Assembly (NCBI RefSeq): GCF_030272615.1
Contig: NC_081407.1
Span: forward strand, 267,670,075 to 267,734,074
Origin: Cryptomeria japonica
Taxonomy: Eukaryota > Streptophyta > Pinopsida > Cupressales > Cupressaceae
Direction of reading: 5' to 3'
DNA length: 64,000 nucleotides
Position 1 is the stretch's first letter. Every line of letters begins with the position of its first letter. Under the pieces are notes generated by a model. It did no database searches and was not told the DNA's origin. It saw nothing but the letters and a program-made list of their open reading frames with translations. Shown here in pieces: positions 12,265 to 26,334 of this stretch. The position numbers and the translations under genes were made by a program.

Positions 12265-12480
12265 CCCAAGTAGGCGACCTTGTCCACCTAACTTGGGTAA
12301 GGGTGAGATGGACGCCATGGGCAATTCCATCAAGGAGAATCCTTCATGAAAAATTCATATACGAATGTGATGGTTGATGTGTTAATTTTATGTGATGTAC
12401 CCCAAGCTATTGACCTTGTTCATGTGGCTTGGATAAGGGTAAGGTGGACGTCATGACGATTCATGAAATAGAGCCCTTTG
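12265..12480. repeat. 136-bp period imperfect tandem repeat
   Basis: The segment starting CCCAAGTAGGCGACCTTG at 12265 recurs at 12401 as CCCAAGCTATTGACCTTG. Both copies continue through a GGATAAGGGTAAGGTGGACG-like stretch, with about one change in four to five bases. This is typical of duplicated LTR sequence. Confidence 0.55.
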
Positions 12481-12619
12481 TGATTTTTTTGTGTATGTTC
12501 TAAATGCAAATATGTTTGTGGAAGTATTCATGTTACTTGTTGTGTTAGTGGTTGTGTATTGTGATGTTATTGTTTTGGTAGTGCTTCAAGATGTCCCATC
12601 CACTAAGTTGAAAGCACAC

Positions 12620-12934
12620 CATGTAACCAGGGGTCAAGAGGTCGGACTACAGTTGAAGTCTTATGAACATTTATTGGTTGTAAGACTTTGAAGGGCATTG
12701 TCCATGAGTACTCCCCCTCATGAATAGCCACACTCGTTGACTCATAGTGAAATTGTGTTGATGATGTATCATGGTGACACATCATCCGCCATGTGATACA
12801 CACTATATAAATAGGGGTTGAGAAGTTGGACCTACATTGAAGTCTTATAGACATTGGGTCATGTAAGACTTCAAGGTATGTTGTCCATGAGTATTGCCCC
12901 TCTTGGAGAGCCACACTTGTTGGCTCATAGTGGA
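12620..12934. repeat. 184-bp period tandem duplication with TATA box
   Basis: Both copies carry TTGAAGTCTTAT (12653 and 12837), then TAAGACTT, a TTGTCCATGAGTA word and GCCACACT...GACTCATAGTG or its variant. Just upstream of the second copy is TATATAAATAG (12804-12814), a good TATA-box match. The pair could be U3 promoter repeats of a lost LTR element. Confidence 0.6.
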
Positions 12935-15900
12935 AACCTAATCCTTTATGCGTTACCCATGGGCCAAGGATGGATTCTACCATGGCAGTGATACTTGGAT
13001 AATATGGCAATGGAGAAAATTATATTGGTTTTTCAGATGCAATACATGGCATTATGGATTCACTATTGATCATGTCCCAGGTTGTGTGGGACTAATGCTG
13101 ATTATATTTCATGTGGTAGTGACCACCTTTTATGGCATGCTATTATTATGTGGCAAGAGAACCACCATTCTGATTTTGTGAATTGAGATCCACCATTATG
13201 ATCATCTGGTTAGAGAATCACCATTATACATTTATGAGCTCTATGAGGTTTGGGAACACCATTTCTCCTCCTTTGCCTTGGGTAACTTGGTTGAAGTCAT
13301 GAAGTGATCATGTTGTGGAAAATTCATGCTATTTTGAGCTCACATTTTGATTCTTCGTATGATTTTCAGTTGAGTGATGTAGCCAGTAGATTTGATTTGA
13401 TTTTTTTAAAGATTAATTAAATGCATTTTGGAATTGTCCTTTTTGCCTCACGGACTAGTTATTGTGACATTTCATTTCAAATTTTTGAATTGTTGTTTGA
13501 TGACCATCATTAACATTTCATCTTCATTTGTGTATTTTCATTAATTGGTGCTATTTCAGTTTAAGAACTTCTTGTTTTGAGGCTTTATCAAATGTTTGTT
13601 GTTGCTGACATGTGTGTAGTGACATGAATTATGCAAATTGTCATACTCATGAGGGGTTCCTAAAAGGTTGTATTGGGGGAGTAGATGGCCTGGGGAATTA
13701 TCATACATGGGTAAATGAGACAGGTATGAGACAGTTATAGACCATTTCTCCTAGATCTATGTGATATTTTTATACACAGGCTCATCGAAGAGGACCTGAT
13801 GACAATTCTTTATGTGATACAGATTCTTAGAGGAGCATTATGGCATTAGACATCATATAAGCCCTTGTGTGAGTCTTGTGTTGTGTAGTGCCCCTCCCTC
13901 TTTTGGCTTGTCAGACTTTGTGATTTGTGCTCTATGTGGTTTGACCCTGATTTTGGTATTGGTCGATTTTGGTTTTGGAGTGTGAGGCTTGTTTATGTTT
14001 CTTGGATATCTATATGACTATGATGTTACATGTTATTTGTAGGGTCAGAATAGTGATGTTATGTTATGTATCTTCGTTTGGTATGTGTGTTAGATGATTA
14101 TAGATGTATATTTGCCTTGATCTTTTGTTCTTATTATCTTTGATGTGTTTATGTGGTTGTGATCATTATTTGAATGGCATTGTCTTTGATGGAAACACAT
14201 GATGTAGTTTATGATGTGATTATTATATGTATTCATACATGATATTTCATTAGTTTATTTATGAGTTTCTTTATATTTATTGATGTATATTGACTTGATG
14301 TACACTACTTCCATGTTTGATGTGCTTGGGTGAGGGGGAAAAGCACCACACTGCTCTCTCTACGGGCAAGCTACGTCGCTTCCATTCCCTACTCACGATA
14401 TGATATTTTGTTGTCCATATATATATATATATTCTCGACAGGTTGTTTATGCAGCTGCAGGTACCGAGCATTGACTCCACTTGAATTTTCAGGTTTGAGC
14501 GTTCTCTCCAACCCAAATGGTAAAGTGGACAAGGAGATATTAGTCAGACCCCATTAGGCACCCTAGTTCCTTGTTCGTCAGGTCTTGTCAGTTGTCACCC
14601 TCTGTTAATTTACCATGTTTTGAGTTGTCCTAAATTGTTGCTCTTGCTTATAGTCAATAATTTTGTGAAATGATTAATATTTTACCCCCTCTTAGTATTT
14701 GGGATGTGGTTGATTAATTAATTAATAAGTTGGAATTGGTGGTACTTTAAGATTTAAATTATTTAATTAATTCGAAAGGAGTAATTATGTTTTTAAAGAT
14801 TAACTAAATATAATTAATTATAGTTTTTTTCATTTGGCTTGTTTAATTGAGTAACTTGATGACTTAGATTATTTTATAAATTGGAAGGATTAACTGAATA
14901 AAAAAATTATAAATATTCAATTTAGTATTTTCATTAGTTTTGTATTAAATTATTAAAAAATACAATTATTTCTTATTCGTTTTAAAAATTAATTTTAAAG
15001 AAAATAATTAATATTTAATTAGAATATTTTGCATGTGGGTGAGAGTTACAAATTAATAAATAAAATAAATGAATTTTAATGTGGAGGAATCTGTATGTCG
15101 AGAGTTACAATTTTTGAAAGTTATTTTTAATTGGGCTTTCTTGCTTTTTGGAAGAGGAAGCTCTGTCGTGAAAAAATTTCTTGGAAATTGTTTTTGGTTT
15201 TGGGGATTTTGTTTATGAAATTTCTTGGGGGTTTTGCTCTAAATTTTGTGTGGAAGATTGTTGAAGCTCCTGCGGATATTGGCATCGTGTGGTGAATATT
15301 TGAAAATTTCCATCTCCATCTTCTGTATTGATCTTCTAGTAGCGAATAATGTAGGCTTCTCACCTTTTTATTTTGTGCATGTTTTAATTCCGTGTTATTT
15401 TGTTGAAAATCAGTTCACTGTTTTCTTTTTTATCAAATCAAGAACATATGGATATGTCTGATCATAGGAAAATTTGGGTTTTATAGTTCTTGTTATTTTC
15501 TTCTAGATCAAAAATTGGTATCCGGGAAAAGGGTTTTAATAATGAAAATCTTGATTTCAAATTTAGAGTTTGAAATCATATTATTTTGCTTACTAAGAAA
15601 TTGAGTGTTTCCTATTTGTGTTGTTGTATTCCTTATGATTTCCATTTAAAATTCAGGGGTGGATTCTTTCCTTATGAGGGAAAACTGTCATTCTTACATC
15701 TGAGATTTGACTTAGTAATGTTCTTCCTACCTGTGTTGTGGTTTCGTTATCTATATCAGATTGGTTGAAATATTCTTTTATATATATACATACTCGTATA
15801 AATCATATTTAAGAATGTCGTTTGTGTGTTTTTAACGTTCCTTCGAATTCACTAAATCAATTCTTGCTGTATGCGGTTTTCGGAACTGTGGGTTTAATGT
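12935..15900. other. non-coding, AT-rich, probable LTR-derived DNA
   Basis: No assignable protein. The plus strand is T/G-rich until about 14600 and strongly AT-rich from 14690 to 15120. A TGTCACCCTCTG word at 14589 could be an LTR start, but no partner terminus could be confirmed. Confidence 0.35.
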
Positions 15901-15904
15901 TATT

Positions 15905-16040
15905 GCAGTGCATAATGATGGGGAGACCACTCATGGCATGGGCGACTCGACCCACAACGAGGCTTACCCCTCGCTGTGGGGAGCCATCCCCACTGCCGTA
16001 GGTTGGGGACTTCCCCTTGGCACCCCTTTCCCCATTGTTC
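15905..16040. other. isolated GC-rich block
   Basis: A GC-rich island in AT-rich surroundings, with several CCCC/GGGG runs and a small hairpin GTGGGGA-GCCA-TCCCCAC. Its composition differs sharply from both flanks, which suggests an inserted fragment. No protein family was recognised. Confidence 0.4.
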
Positions 16041-16155
16041 ACTACTGTGAAACAATAGTCACATTGTCGTTGACAACCGCTACATTATATGCGATGCTCG
16101 AATTAATAACATATTCTTCCATTATGTCTTATGACATGTCGTTTGAATTTATGTG

Positions 16156-18100
<1,945 letters not shown>

Positions 18101-18149
18101 AGATAGTGATGGTTACAAAAATTCTCCTCCTAAGTGAACAAGTAAATTC

Positions 18150-21146
18150 ATACCATCCATCTTATGTGATAAATCATATGATAATGCAACCGGTCAAATA
18201 GATTGCATAAAAGGAATTTGTGAAACATGTGGAGATTTGGGTAAATTGCCTTTGAGAAATGAAGATACTGACATGATGAGTATGGTAAATTGCAAGAGTT
18301 ACAAGTACAAAAAGTTTGAAACAAAATTTGGTAAAGAATCCACAAGGTTAGATTATATAGAAGAGGAGATACCTATTGGAACATTTATAATTTTTTTTCG
18401 TAATTTGATACAACCATACATATGCCATGCTTTTTTTGCCAAGTGGCAAGCACAACAGTTTCAGACATTAAGACACACTTTCCCACCTGAACTATTTTAT
18501 CAGTAGCGGACTTCGCAGAAAATTACTCTTTTGTACATAAAAAAGAGATTCAATCAGAGTATTACTTTTCAAAGTATATCACTATTATGGTGCATGTGTG
18601 TTATCGACATGCACAATTGGATTTGGACGATGTAGATAGTACATTTGAAGAACATTTTATTAAGGAAGAATACCACTTCTATATCAGTGATGATAAGGAG
18701 TATGAAACACATTTTGTAGAACATTGCTTTAAGAAGTTTTTTGAATATTTGGCAAACAAAGGCATAAAAATAGATAACCATTTTGTTGTTGGAATCAAGT
18801 AACACTAAGAGGGGGGGTGAATTAGTGTTATGCAATTTTTAAGCTTGTCAACTTGTCCTTTTAATCACTTAATGCAAATGAATGAAATAAAGATGCAGAA
18901 ACACAAAGCAAATATCCACAACACCATAACACCAAGATTTTTTTTACGTGGAAACCCAGTTAAGGGAAAAACCACAGTGGGGATGAGACCCACAATATCA
19001 ATATTCTCTGGAGAAGTATAGAAATTTTACTTAAAGGGAATGCACATGCATTCAGGCACACTGCCTAGAGTTCACTGGTCAAATTACAATAAGGGCTACA
19101 ACCGTGGAAGGCTCACTACCTTACAAAATGATTATAGAAGATAATTGGAATGTCTGAACTAATAAATAACATCTACAAATGTCAAAATATAGTTCTAGTT
19201 AAGCACAAAGTACATTGCTATGCTATACTGCTTTGTTATGTTATATTCCAAAGCACAAATTCTTTATTCGCACACATGAAACTGTGCACAATTGCTCACA
19301 AATACTTTCCACACAACCATCGATATAAAAAATTATCATATCAATCGCTCTTATATATCCCAACACCAAATTAGGTACATGTTGGCCCAAAAACGCATAA
19401 CACACAAATGAAACATGTATACCAAGTCGGCTAAATCCTAACTCCAATGAATATGTGGACCAAAAATAATTGTCCACATGCTACCCATCTGTCATCTTAC
19501 CATCCTCGAACATAAAAACAACCACCAAAATCGATTCACATAATCCGCACAATGATTATCCACACAAGACTGCTGATGAACATTGTTCTATCCAAAAACC
19601 TGTACACCGGACCTTCTAACTTACTCAAGAATCATCACTGGAGGCCACAAATCCGCAACCCAAAATATTCAATAGAAGTGAAACGCCAACCAAAATACTG
19701 CATATTACCGGATGTCTCGTTCTATCTCACCGAACCTCACCAAAGCTCAATCACACTTTCGGTATGAACAAGTCATGAACTTCGGATGGGATCTTTGATA
19801 TTAGTTGTCATCAATGACAACATCCGATCATCTATCCAATGTCTCTTGCCAACAATCGTTTGGTCTGATGAATGTGCATCACAATTCAAATCATCAAGGC
19901 TATTTTATGCACTATGTAGATATCATCAAAATGACAAAATTCCACATGTTTGGAGTTTCTTTGAGAGTGGGCATGGAAAGGATGAACATTATGGTGTAGG
20001 AGCTTGTATCAAACATTCTCTAAGAAAGCATCAAATAAATTATACAAGAGCATATAGATGATGCACATGATGTTGTTGAATGGTGTAAGAAACACTTTGT
20101 GCAACCAAATGATCTTGGTTCATCATTAGGAACATACAGACCCATTCCATATAGAGTGTTTTGGGAGATATCGGGTACGTGATCTTTCAAAAAAAAATTC
20201 ACTTGAGTTAACTCAAAATATTTCAAATATGAATTTTAGTATTAAATTTAATATGTTTAGTTCATTTGTTTAGCCGTGTACACATACATTTTGTAACTGT
20301 GGATAGAAGAACAATGTATGGATGGAAGAGGGTGGAGAAGACAAGATCTTTGCATTGTGTCATGAGTATAGATAATCGCCCATGGACATTGTACACTAGG
20401 GATTACTCATGTTTTTGTTGTGACTGTATTTTGAAAAACTATGATAAATGCAACAACCAAGAGCTTGCATATGTTAGCGAATGGAATTTGGTGCCACTAG
20501 TTGTTACTGACACATACAATGAAGATGAGGACAAAAGCTTTGAAGACATTCCTTTGATTTCTAGTGATTATGACCATATTTTAGGATTGATTAAAAAAGG
20601 TACGTGCACACGTGTATAACTTTATATATCTTAAAATGTTGCAAATTATTAACAGGTACATTTTATTTAAAAAGTTTAATTTTTTCATGCAAATTTGTTG
20701 TGCATGAGATTTTTTTGCAGTCATAGCAGATGCTGGAAATATAGAAGGTGTTAGTTATTATTTATTGCGTTGCATAGAAGAGAGGAAGAAGTTAACAAAA
20801 GTTGAAATGACCGATGAAATGTCGTTTCCCATAGGTTTGAACAGATTCATGTGTTCTAATTAATTGATTTTATGCATGCATTTTGAATTTTTATACAGTT
20901 TTACAAATTTTCACCTCAAGGAATTTGTTGTTTAGTGCAAGGACATATTTCAAACAAACAAAAATTATTCAACATGGTATTCATTTTACAAAATATCAAT
21001 TTTTCAACAAGGTATATCAATATAACCACCTAGTCATTGTTGTCGGCCTAATTCTTCATATAGTTCCACGTTCATATGGGGGGACTCTGAAGTGGATACT
21101 AGATAGTGAAGATCACGAGAAAATATTAAGTGTTATTGAAGATTAG
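18150..21146 (+). pseudogene. multi-exon transposase-like gene, broken
   Basis: Reconstructed by eye from several frames. The order is a CETCGD-like cysteine motif (about 18215), a conserved QAQQFQTL segment (to 18506), a frameshift, then ADFAENY and YRHAQLD (18508-18620), and EYLANKGIK up to 18786. A solo LTR intervenes, then IVWSDECASQFK and a GHGK motif (19855-20000), followed by exons 20274-20599, 20721-20834 and 20899-21146. Introns 20175-20273, 20600-20720 and 20835-20898 all have GT-AG ends. The motif order (Asp in DFAEN, Asp in WSDE, then GHGKDE) suits a DDE/D-type nuclease of a DNA transposon. I recall similar uncharacterised proteins in plants and animals but cannot name the superfamily. 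At least two frameshifts (near 18500 and 20050) and the insertion make it non-functional. Confidence 0.6.
18787..19854 (-). repeat. solo LTR inserted in transposase-like gene
   Basis: 1,068 bp with ends TGTTGGAATC...TTGCCAACA, so the termini are short inverted repeats. It has the AAGAGGGGGGGTGAATTAG and GTGGAAACCCAGTTAAGG words also found in the Copia LTRs at 26335 and 32052, in the same orientation. No primer-binding site or polypurine tract follows either end, and the host protein resumes directly on both sides (NHFV before, IVWSDE after). The flanking 5-mers (TTTGT and ATCGT) agree at only 3 of 5 positions, so the insertion is old. Confidence 0.7.
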
Positions 21147-21439
21147 GCTGAACCACTTGATGTGGTATGAGTATTTAGTAGTCATAATACTAGTACATTT
21201 GAACTCATGAATTGAATTTATAAGATTTTAGAACTTAAATTGTTTGAACTCATAAATTATTACATATATAGTGTTTGAAATTTTCACATGTGATATGGCT
21301 TGTAAGAGGATCTTATATTTCTTATATGTTATATTGTTTATTTAAATATGAAATTTGAACATTGCAATTTCTTCTGTGATCTATTCCAATTATATAGTAT
21401 CCTAACATGTGTTTAAAATGATTCAAACAAATTTAAATG

Positions 21440-21760
21440 TCTTCAAGGGATGCACAATTACCCGATGTATGCAAATTAAATGCATGTGTATGATATTTAA
21501 ATTAGGATGTATATAAATTAAATTAGGACATGCATGTGTAAATTTTAAAATGTCTTAAGGGGATGTACAATTAGGATGTATGTAAATTAAATTAGGACAT
21601 TTATGTGTAAATTTTAAAATATCTTAAGGGGATGTACAATTAAGATGTATACAAATTAAATTAGGACACATATGTGTAAATTTTAAAATGTATGTGTATG
21701 ATATTTAAATTAGGATGTATGTAAATTAAATTAGGATGTATGCAAATTAATCAATTGAGT
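21440..21760. repeat. 69-bp tandem repeat
   Basis: The word AATTAGGACA recurs at 21521, 21590 and 21659, exactly 69 bases apart. Each unit contains TGTGTAAATTTTAAAAT, CTTAAGGGGATGTACAATT and GATGTAT. Partial units extend to both sides. It lies just downstream of the transposase-like gene. Confidence 0.8.
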
Positions 21761-22330
21761 TTATAAAATAATGAATTGTGTTTGTAATTGTTTGCAATTG
21801 AAATGACAAGTAAGGGGATGTGTACACTCAGGACATGGAGAGCTAGAAACATTTGGGGATATAATTGAATGGATTAAACATAGATATAATTAAGATCTAT
21901 ATAAGCATAGATATATAAATTTACATGTAATCTATTTAAACGTGGACCTAATCTATAAGAGATGTTTAAACATCTAATTTGTATAATTAAATAAATTTAG
22001 ACATATATATAAACATGATATTGAAAGTAAACATCTAATTAATATATAAGTTCATGATATCAAATAAACTCTCTCTCTCTCTCTCTCTCTCTGTATATAT
22101 ATTTATAGACACACATACACACATATCATCAATTGAACGTGTGAATAGTTCTAAATCTCATAAAATGTATGTATAATGTTTCATCAAACATGTATAAATG
22201 CCAAACCTAAATTATATCAAATGTCTATAAAGGTAAACATGTGTAGTCCAAGGGCACGTGCTCTAAGTGGCAAATCAGTCATCATGTCGGCTATGAACAG
22301 AGCGACCCTCTGAGTGAGAGTCCTGGTCCG
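21761..22330. other. AT-rich spacer with (CT)n
   Basis: Non-coding. Contains a (CT)n microsatellite of about 23 bases at 22070-22092, followed by TA-rich DNA. Confidence 0.6.
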
Positions 22331-22705
22331 ATGGATGTCCAATCGATCCCTATAAAAGTAAAACAAATTAAATATCAATGGATATTATCAAATATACCAT
22401 TAACTATACATAAAAAAGAATGCACACACATACAAAATACAAAACCGACCTGTCCACTAGTAGGTTTCGCATTAAAAGAATCCCACCTATGCACATGCTC
22501 TAAGCTCAAGGTTGGAGTAACACGAGGTAACTATTACATGTGTACATTTTAGGATTAGTTAAATAATTGATAGTTATAAAAATTATAAACTAAATGTAAG
22601 CACACATTTTTATTTATCATTTATTAAAAATGTACCTAGGTATCAAGAGCTGCAGTTTGATCATCTACCACAACAACTACATCTGCATATCTCTCTTTGG
22701 CATAC

Positions 22706-23790
22706 TCAATGAATGAAGAGTGTAAGGGGCTTTGTAGATGAGAGGGCATCGATGAAGAGTATGATTATAGTTAGCATATCCATAAAACCAGTCTGGCTCA
22801 AATCATGTAGATGCTCCTCAAATGAATCTAGGCCCTTTGGTGTAATATGAACCTGATTAGCTTGTATGTCCTCCTTTGCAGCAACAAAGTGATCTATAGG
22901 AGGGTCATGAGAATACACAAAGTGATGAGAATGTTGTGAATTCTTGGGCATATGAATTGATGCTCTAGCCTCCGAGTTTCTAAGCACCTCCCGTTTGACC
23001 TCACCCAATGGTCTCTGAAGTTGAGATGAAATGAAATCGTACGCATGTAGAAGGTCCTCAGCAAAATACTGAGACATTTGCATATGTCGAGAAAATCTTG
23101 AGATAGTTGCTAAGTCTTGTGGCGCGAGGATGTCGACAATCGAATAGTGATCATCAGTCTCCCAATGACTAGATGATGAACCTGTGGATGGTCTCAACTG
23201 TGGTGAAATCATCATATATCTACCCAACCTATCAGAAGAAATGGTGGATGCTGCAGATGCAATATATCCAATAGTGTTAATTATTTCTCTCTGAGAAGCA
23301 ATCACAACCCGATCTATTGTGGGGGTGAGGGATGGGGATATCGTAGGAAATCTATGACAAACAAATTGCCCATGTGCCGATGCCTATCTACCAGTCCTAT
23401 GATATGAATCTTGATCAACCACTCTTCTTTTCCTTTATCCAAAATAGCCCAAAAGGTCAAGGCAGTTGACTTTCATACCCAAGCGGGCCTCAACGTACAC
23501 CTACTAAGAAAAGTATAATGGTATCTGGTTGTTATTAGGATAATGACCATGAGCATCTTAGAAATAAGGGTATATTTTCTTAGCCACTTCCTCATCTATA
23601 CATCGTGTCACTTAATATCCTCTAACCTTGTTCTTTTCCTGATATTGAGGAAATAGTTGTTGTTTAATAATTTCCTTGGGGATTGCCCTCTGGACATCCT
23701 CCAAGGAAATATCACTTGAGACCTCAAACCTCAACTGCCTAAATATGGCATCCACAACACGGGGGCATATGATGTATGGTTTCCGAGACT
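22706..23790 (-). pseudogene. unknown ORF, convergent with transposase-like gene
   Basis: An open stretch of 199 codons (22706-23305) is preceded upstream by readable but stop-broken sequence to about 23790, including PRVVDAIFRQLRFEV and ISLEDVQRAIPKEI. The protein is rich in Ser, His and Ile. I recognise no domain. Its position opposite and downstream of the transposase-like gene, between two tandem repeats that share the CTTAAGGGGA word, suggests a second protein of the same DNA transposon. That link is inference. Confidence 0.4.
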
Positions 23791-24182
23791 CTCTCTAAGG
23801 GTTTTGAAACTTGTCAAAATGGTTTGTTATGTACTCTTGTACACACCATCAGTGTGAGGATCATCTATAATGTCTCTCAACTTTTTTATTTCCTGATCAT
23901 TATGACAAAAAATGACATCAATATTAGGAACTGCGTCCTGGTGTGTAGGTTGTGCATCTGGAGCCTAATCCTCCATCTATCTAGGTGTCATAAAGTTAGA
24001 AATTATGTAAGTGTACATGAACACACACATGTAAAAAGCATGAAAATTTACTAAACATTAAATTCAAATAATATACTTAATATTAAATTAAGACATTTAA
24101 AATACTAAACATTATTTATTTAAAAACATTAAATTTAAACACATAGAAGTTACATTAAAATCTAAATACTAAAAAGAATTAA

Positions 24183-24224
24183 AGAGAGAGAGAGAGAATT
24201 AAAATCTAAATACTAAAAAGAATT

Positions 24225-24297
<73 letters not shown>
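24183..24297. repeat. (GA)n microsatellite
   Basis: Two GA runs (about 24183-24197 and 24226-24297) separated by AATTAAAATCTAAATACTAA, a word that is itself duplicated beside them. Confidence 0.95.
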
Positions 24298-24346
24298 ATT
24301 AAATGAACAAATTCAATAATTACTAAACATTACAAATTTAAACATC

Positions 24347-24510
24347 TTAAGGGGAGAGAAAGTGTGAGAGAGATATCCTAAAACTTGACTTAAGGGGAGA
24401 CAAAGTGTGTGTGTGAGAGAGATCCTAAAACTTGACTTAAGGGGATAGAGAGTGAGAGAGAGAGAGGTCCTAAAACTTGTCTTAAGGGGAGAGAGGGAGA
24501 GAGAGAGAGT
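24347..24510. repeat. 45-bp tandem repeat rich in GA
   Basis: Four imperfect units each begin CTTAAGGGGA, continue with a GAGAGA stretch, and the first three end in TCCTAAAACTTG. The opening word matches one in the 69-bp repeat at 21440-21760, so the two arrays may be related subterminal repeats of one element. Confidence 0.8.
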
Positions 24511-26334
24511 AAATAAAACATTAAATACTATTTAAAAAAAATTTAAACATTAAATTCAATTAATAAATATTAAAATTTAAACATTAAATACTAAAGTTGA
24601 GAGAGAGACATCTAGGGAGAGAAAGAGAGAGAGATCTACTAAAAAGAATTGAAAGGGGAGAGAGGGGTTTTAATGAAAATAATTTAAGGTTTTTAAAGAT
24701 TTTTCTATGGTTTTGTAATGTAATACAAAAAAATTTCTGAAGTTTTCTAAAAAATTTGAAAAGTTTTGTAAGAATTTTGTAAGGTTTTCTATTTTTTTTT
24801 AACATTTTCTAAGTTTTTCTAAAAAAATTCTAAGGTTTTTTAAAAGCATTCAATGTGAATTAAATATACAATTATTTATTTGAAAATACAAAAAAAAAAA
24901 GAAAACATTTGTACTTGCTATTTAAAAAAAATAAAATAACAATAAATATAAAAAATACAAAAAAAACATAATTAAGCAATTTTAAACAAGAAAAAAAGTG
25001 ATTTGGTGCACCTAGTATGATGTAGCTCAAATAGTGGGTGGTGTTGGGTGTTGAGGAGCGTTGTTGGATAGAAATGGAAGAGGAGGTTCACTCAAATGCC
25101 ATGTGGAGCCTAGACTAGCAGTTGAAAATAAATACCCAATTTTCATTGTCGGGTTTATATATTGTTAGTTAAAAAAGAAACGATTAAATGGGTTCGCTCA
25201 AAGGGGGGGTTTGAACCCCAAAAAATATTTAAAAAAGGGGGTTTGAGTGAACCTTTGTGATGTCACCCATATGAGAGAAGTGGGGGCTTTTCTCAAACCC
25301 CAAAGGGTAGTTCGTTCGAACACCCCTAGTATGAACGAACAACCTCATATTTTTTTTCCCCCCGTCTGCCTTTTTCCTTCACAGGTGAAAGTGGGAGCCA
25401 TTATTGTGAGATGACCCAACAACAAATAATGCCACAACACTCAGAGAACACAAAGATATTTTTGGACCACAGAACTATCATATCCATGATACCAAAACTA
25501 TATTCAACTAAGATAACCATAATAAACAACATTAACAACACTTTTCGGACCCGAATGCTTCTAGAAGAACCAATATAACAATTGCAACATCAACATAGCA
25601 AGATAACTCTGCACCATAGACATTCCAAACCACTTCAGAACAACAAGTTTGACATCAATGACAACCATAGCAACACATATTTCCAACAATACTTGTAACA
25701 TATAATACTATATTTATGTGGATAAACCATTTTAGGAAAAAAAATTCTATCATAGAAAGATAGAAAGTATATATTATTTTTCAATGAGCATGATACAATA
25801 TCAACACACTTTCATGAATACTATAATAGCATTTCGATAGAACTTATCTACCTATAAAATATTATCTCTAAATACTATTTAATGCCTCTAATATATAGGC
25901 AACAGAGAAAGGAGAAAACATAAACGATTTCACCAAAATAATGGATACACAAACCATGGAATCATGTAGAAACCACACAACCACATTGGCAAGCATCTGA
26001 TGAGTATTAAACACAATCAAAAAAATCACATAGACATAATCAATGTATATTCTTGAATAACATATGTAGTTGCAAAGTCTTTGGTTCGTAACTCTTTAAT
26101 AACTCACATCCTAAAAAAAGCACTATATTATGGAGAAGGCAACCCATTTAGGTATGCAAAGTTGGGAAAGAGAATTTAGTGAGTTTAGTTGAATGTAAAC
26201 ACTACCATAGTGCTCCACCTCCCTCATGAATGCATATAATAACTAATATCAAGATTTTAGGAGAATCTTAAATAAAGATAACTTATCCACTTGCACTCTA
26301 TGCATTCAAGAACATGTTCCAAGAGAATTGAATC
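24511..26334. other. non-coding, AT-rich
   Basis: No gene. At 25195-25345 there is a cluster of GGGGGTTTGA and TCAAACCCC words in both orientations. It ends with a hairpin in which GTTCGTTC (25311) pairs with GAACGAAC (25334). This could be a terminus of the DNA transposon to the left, but the opposite end was not found. Confidence 0.4.
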
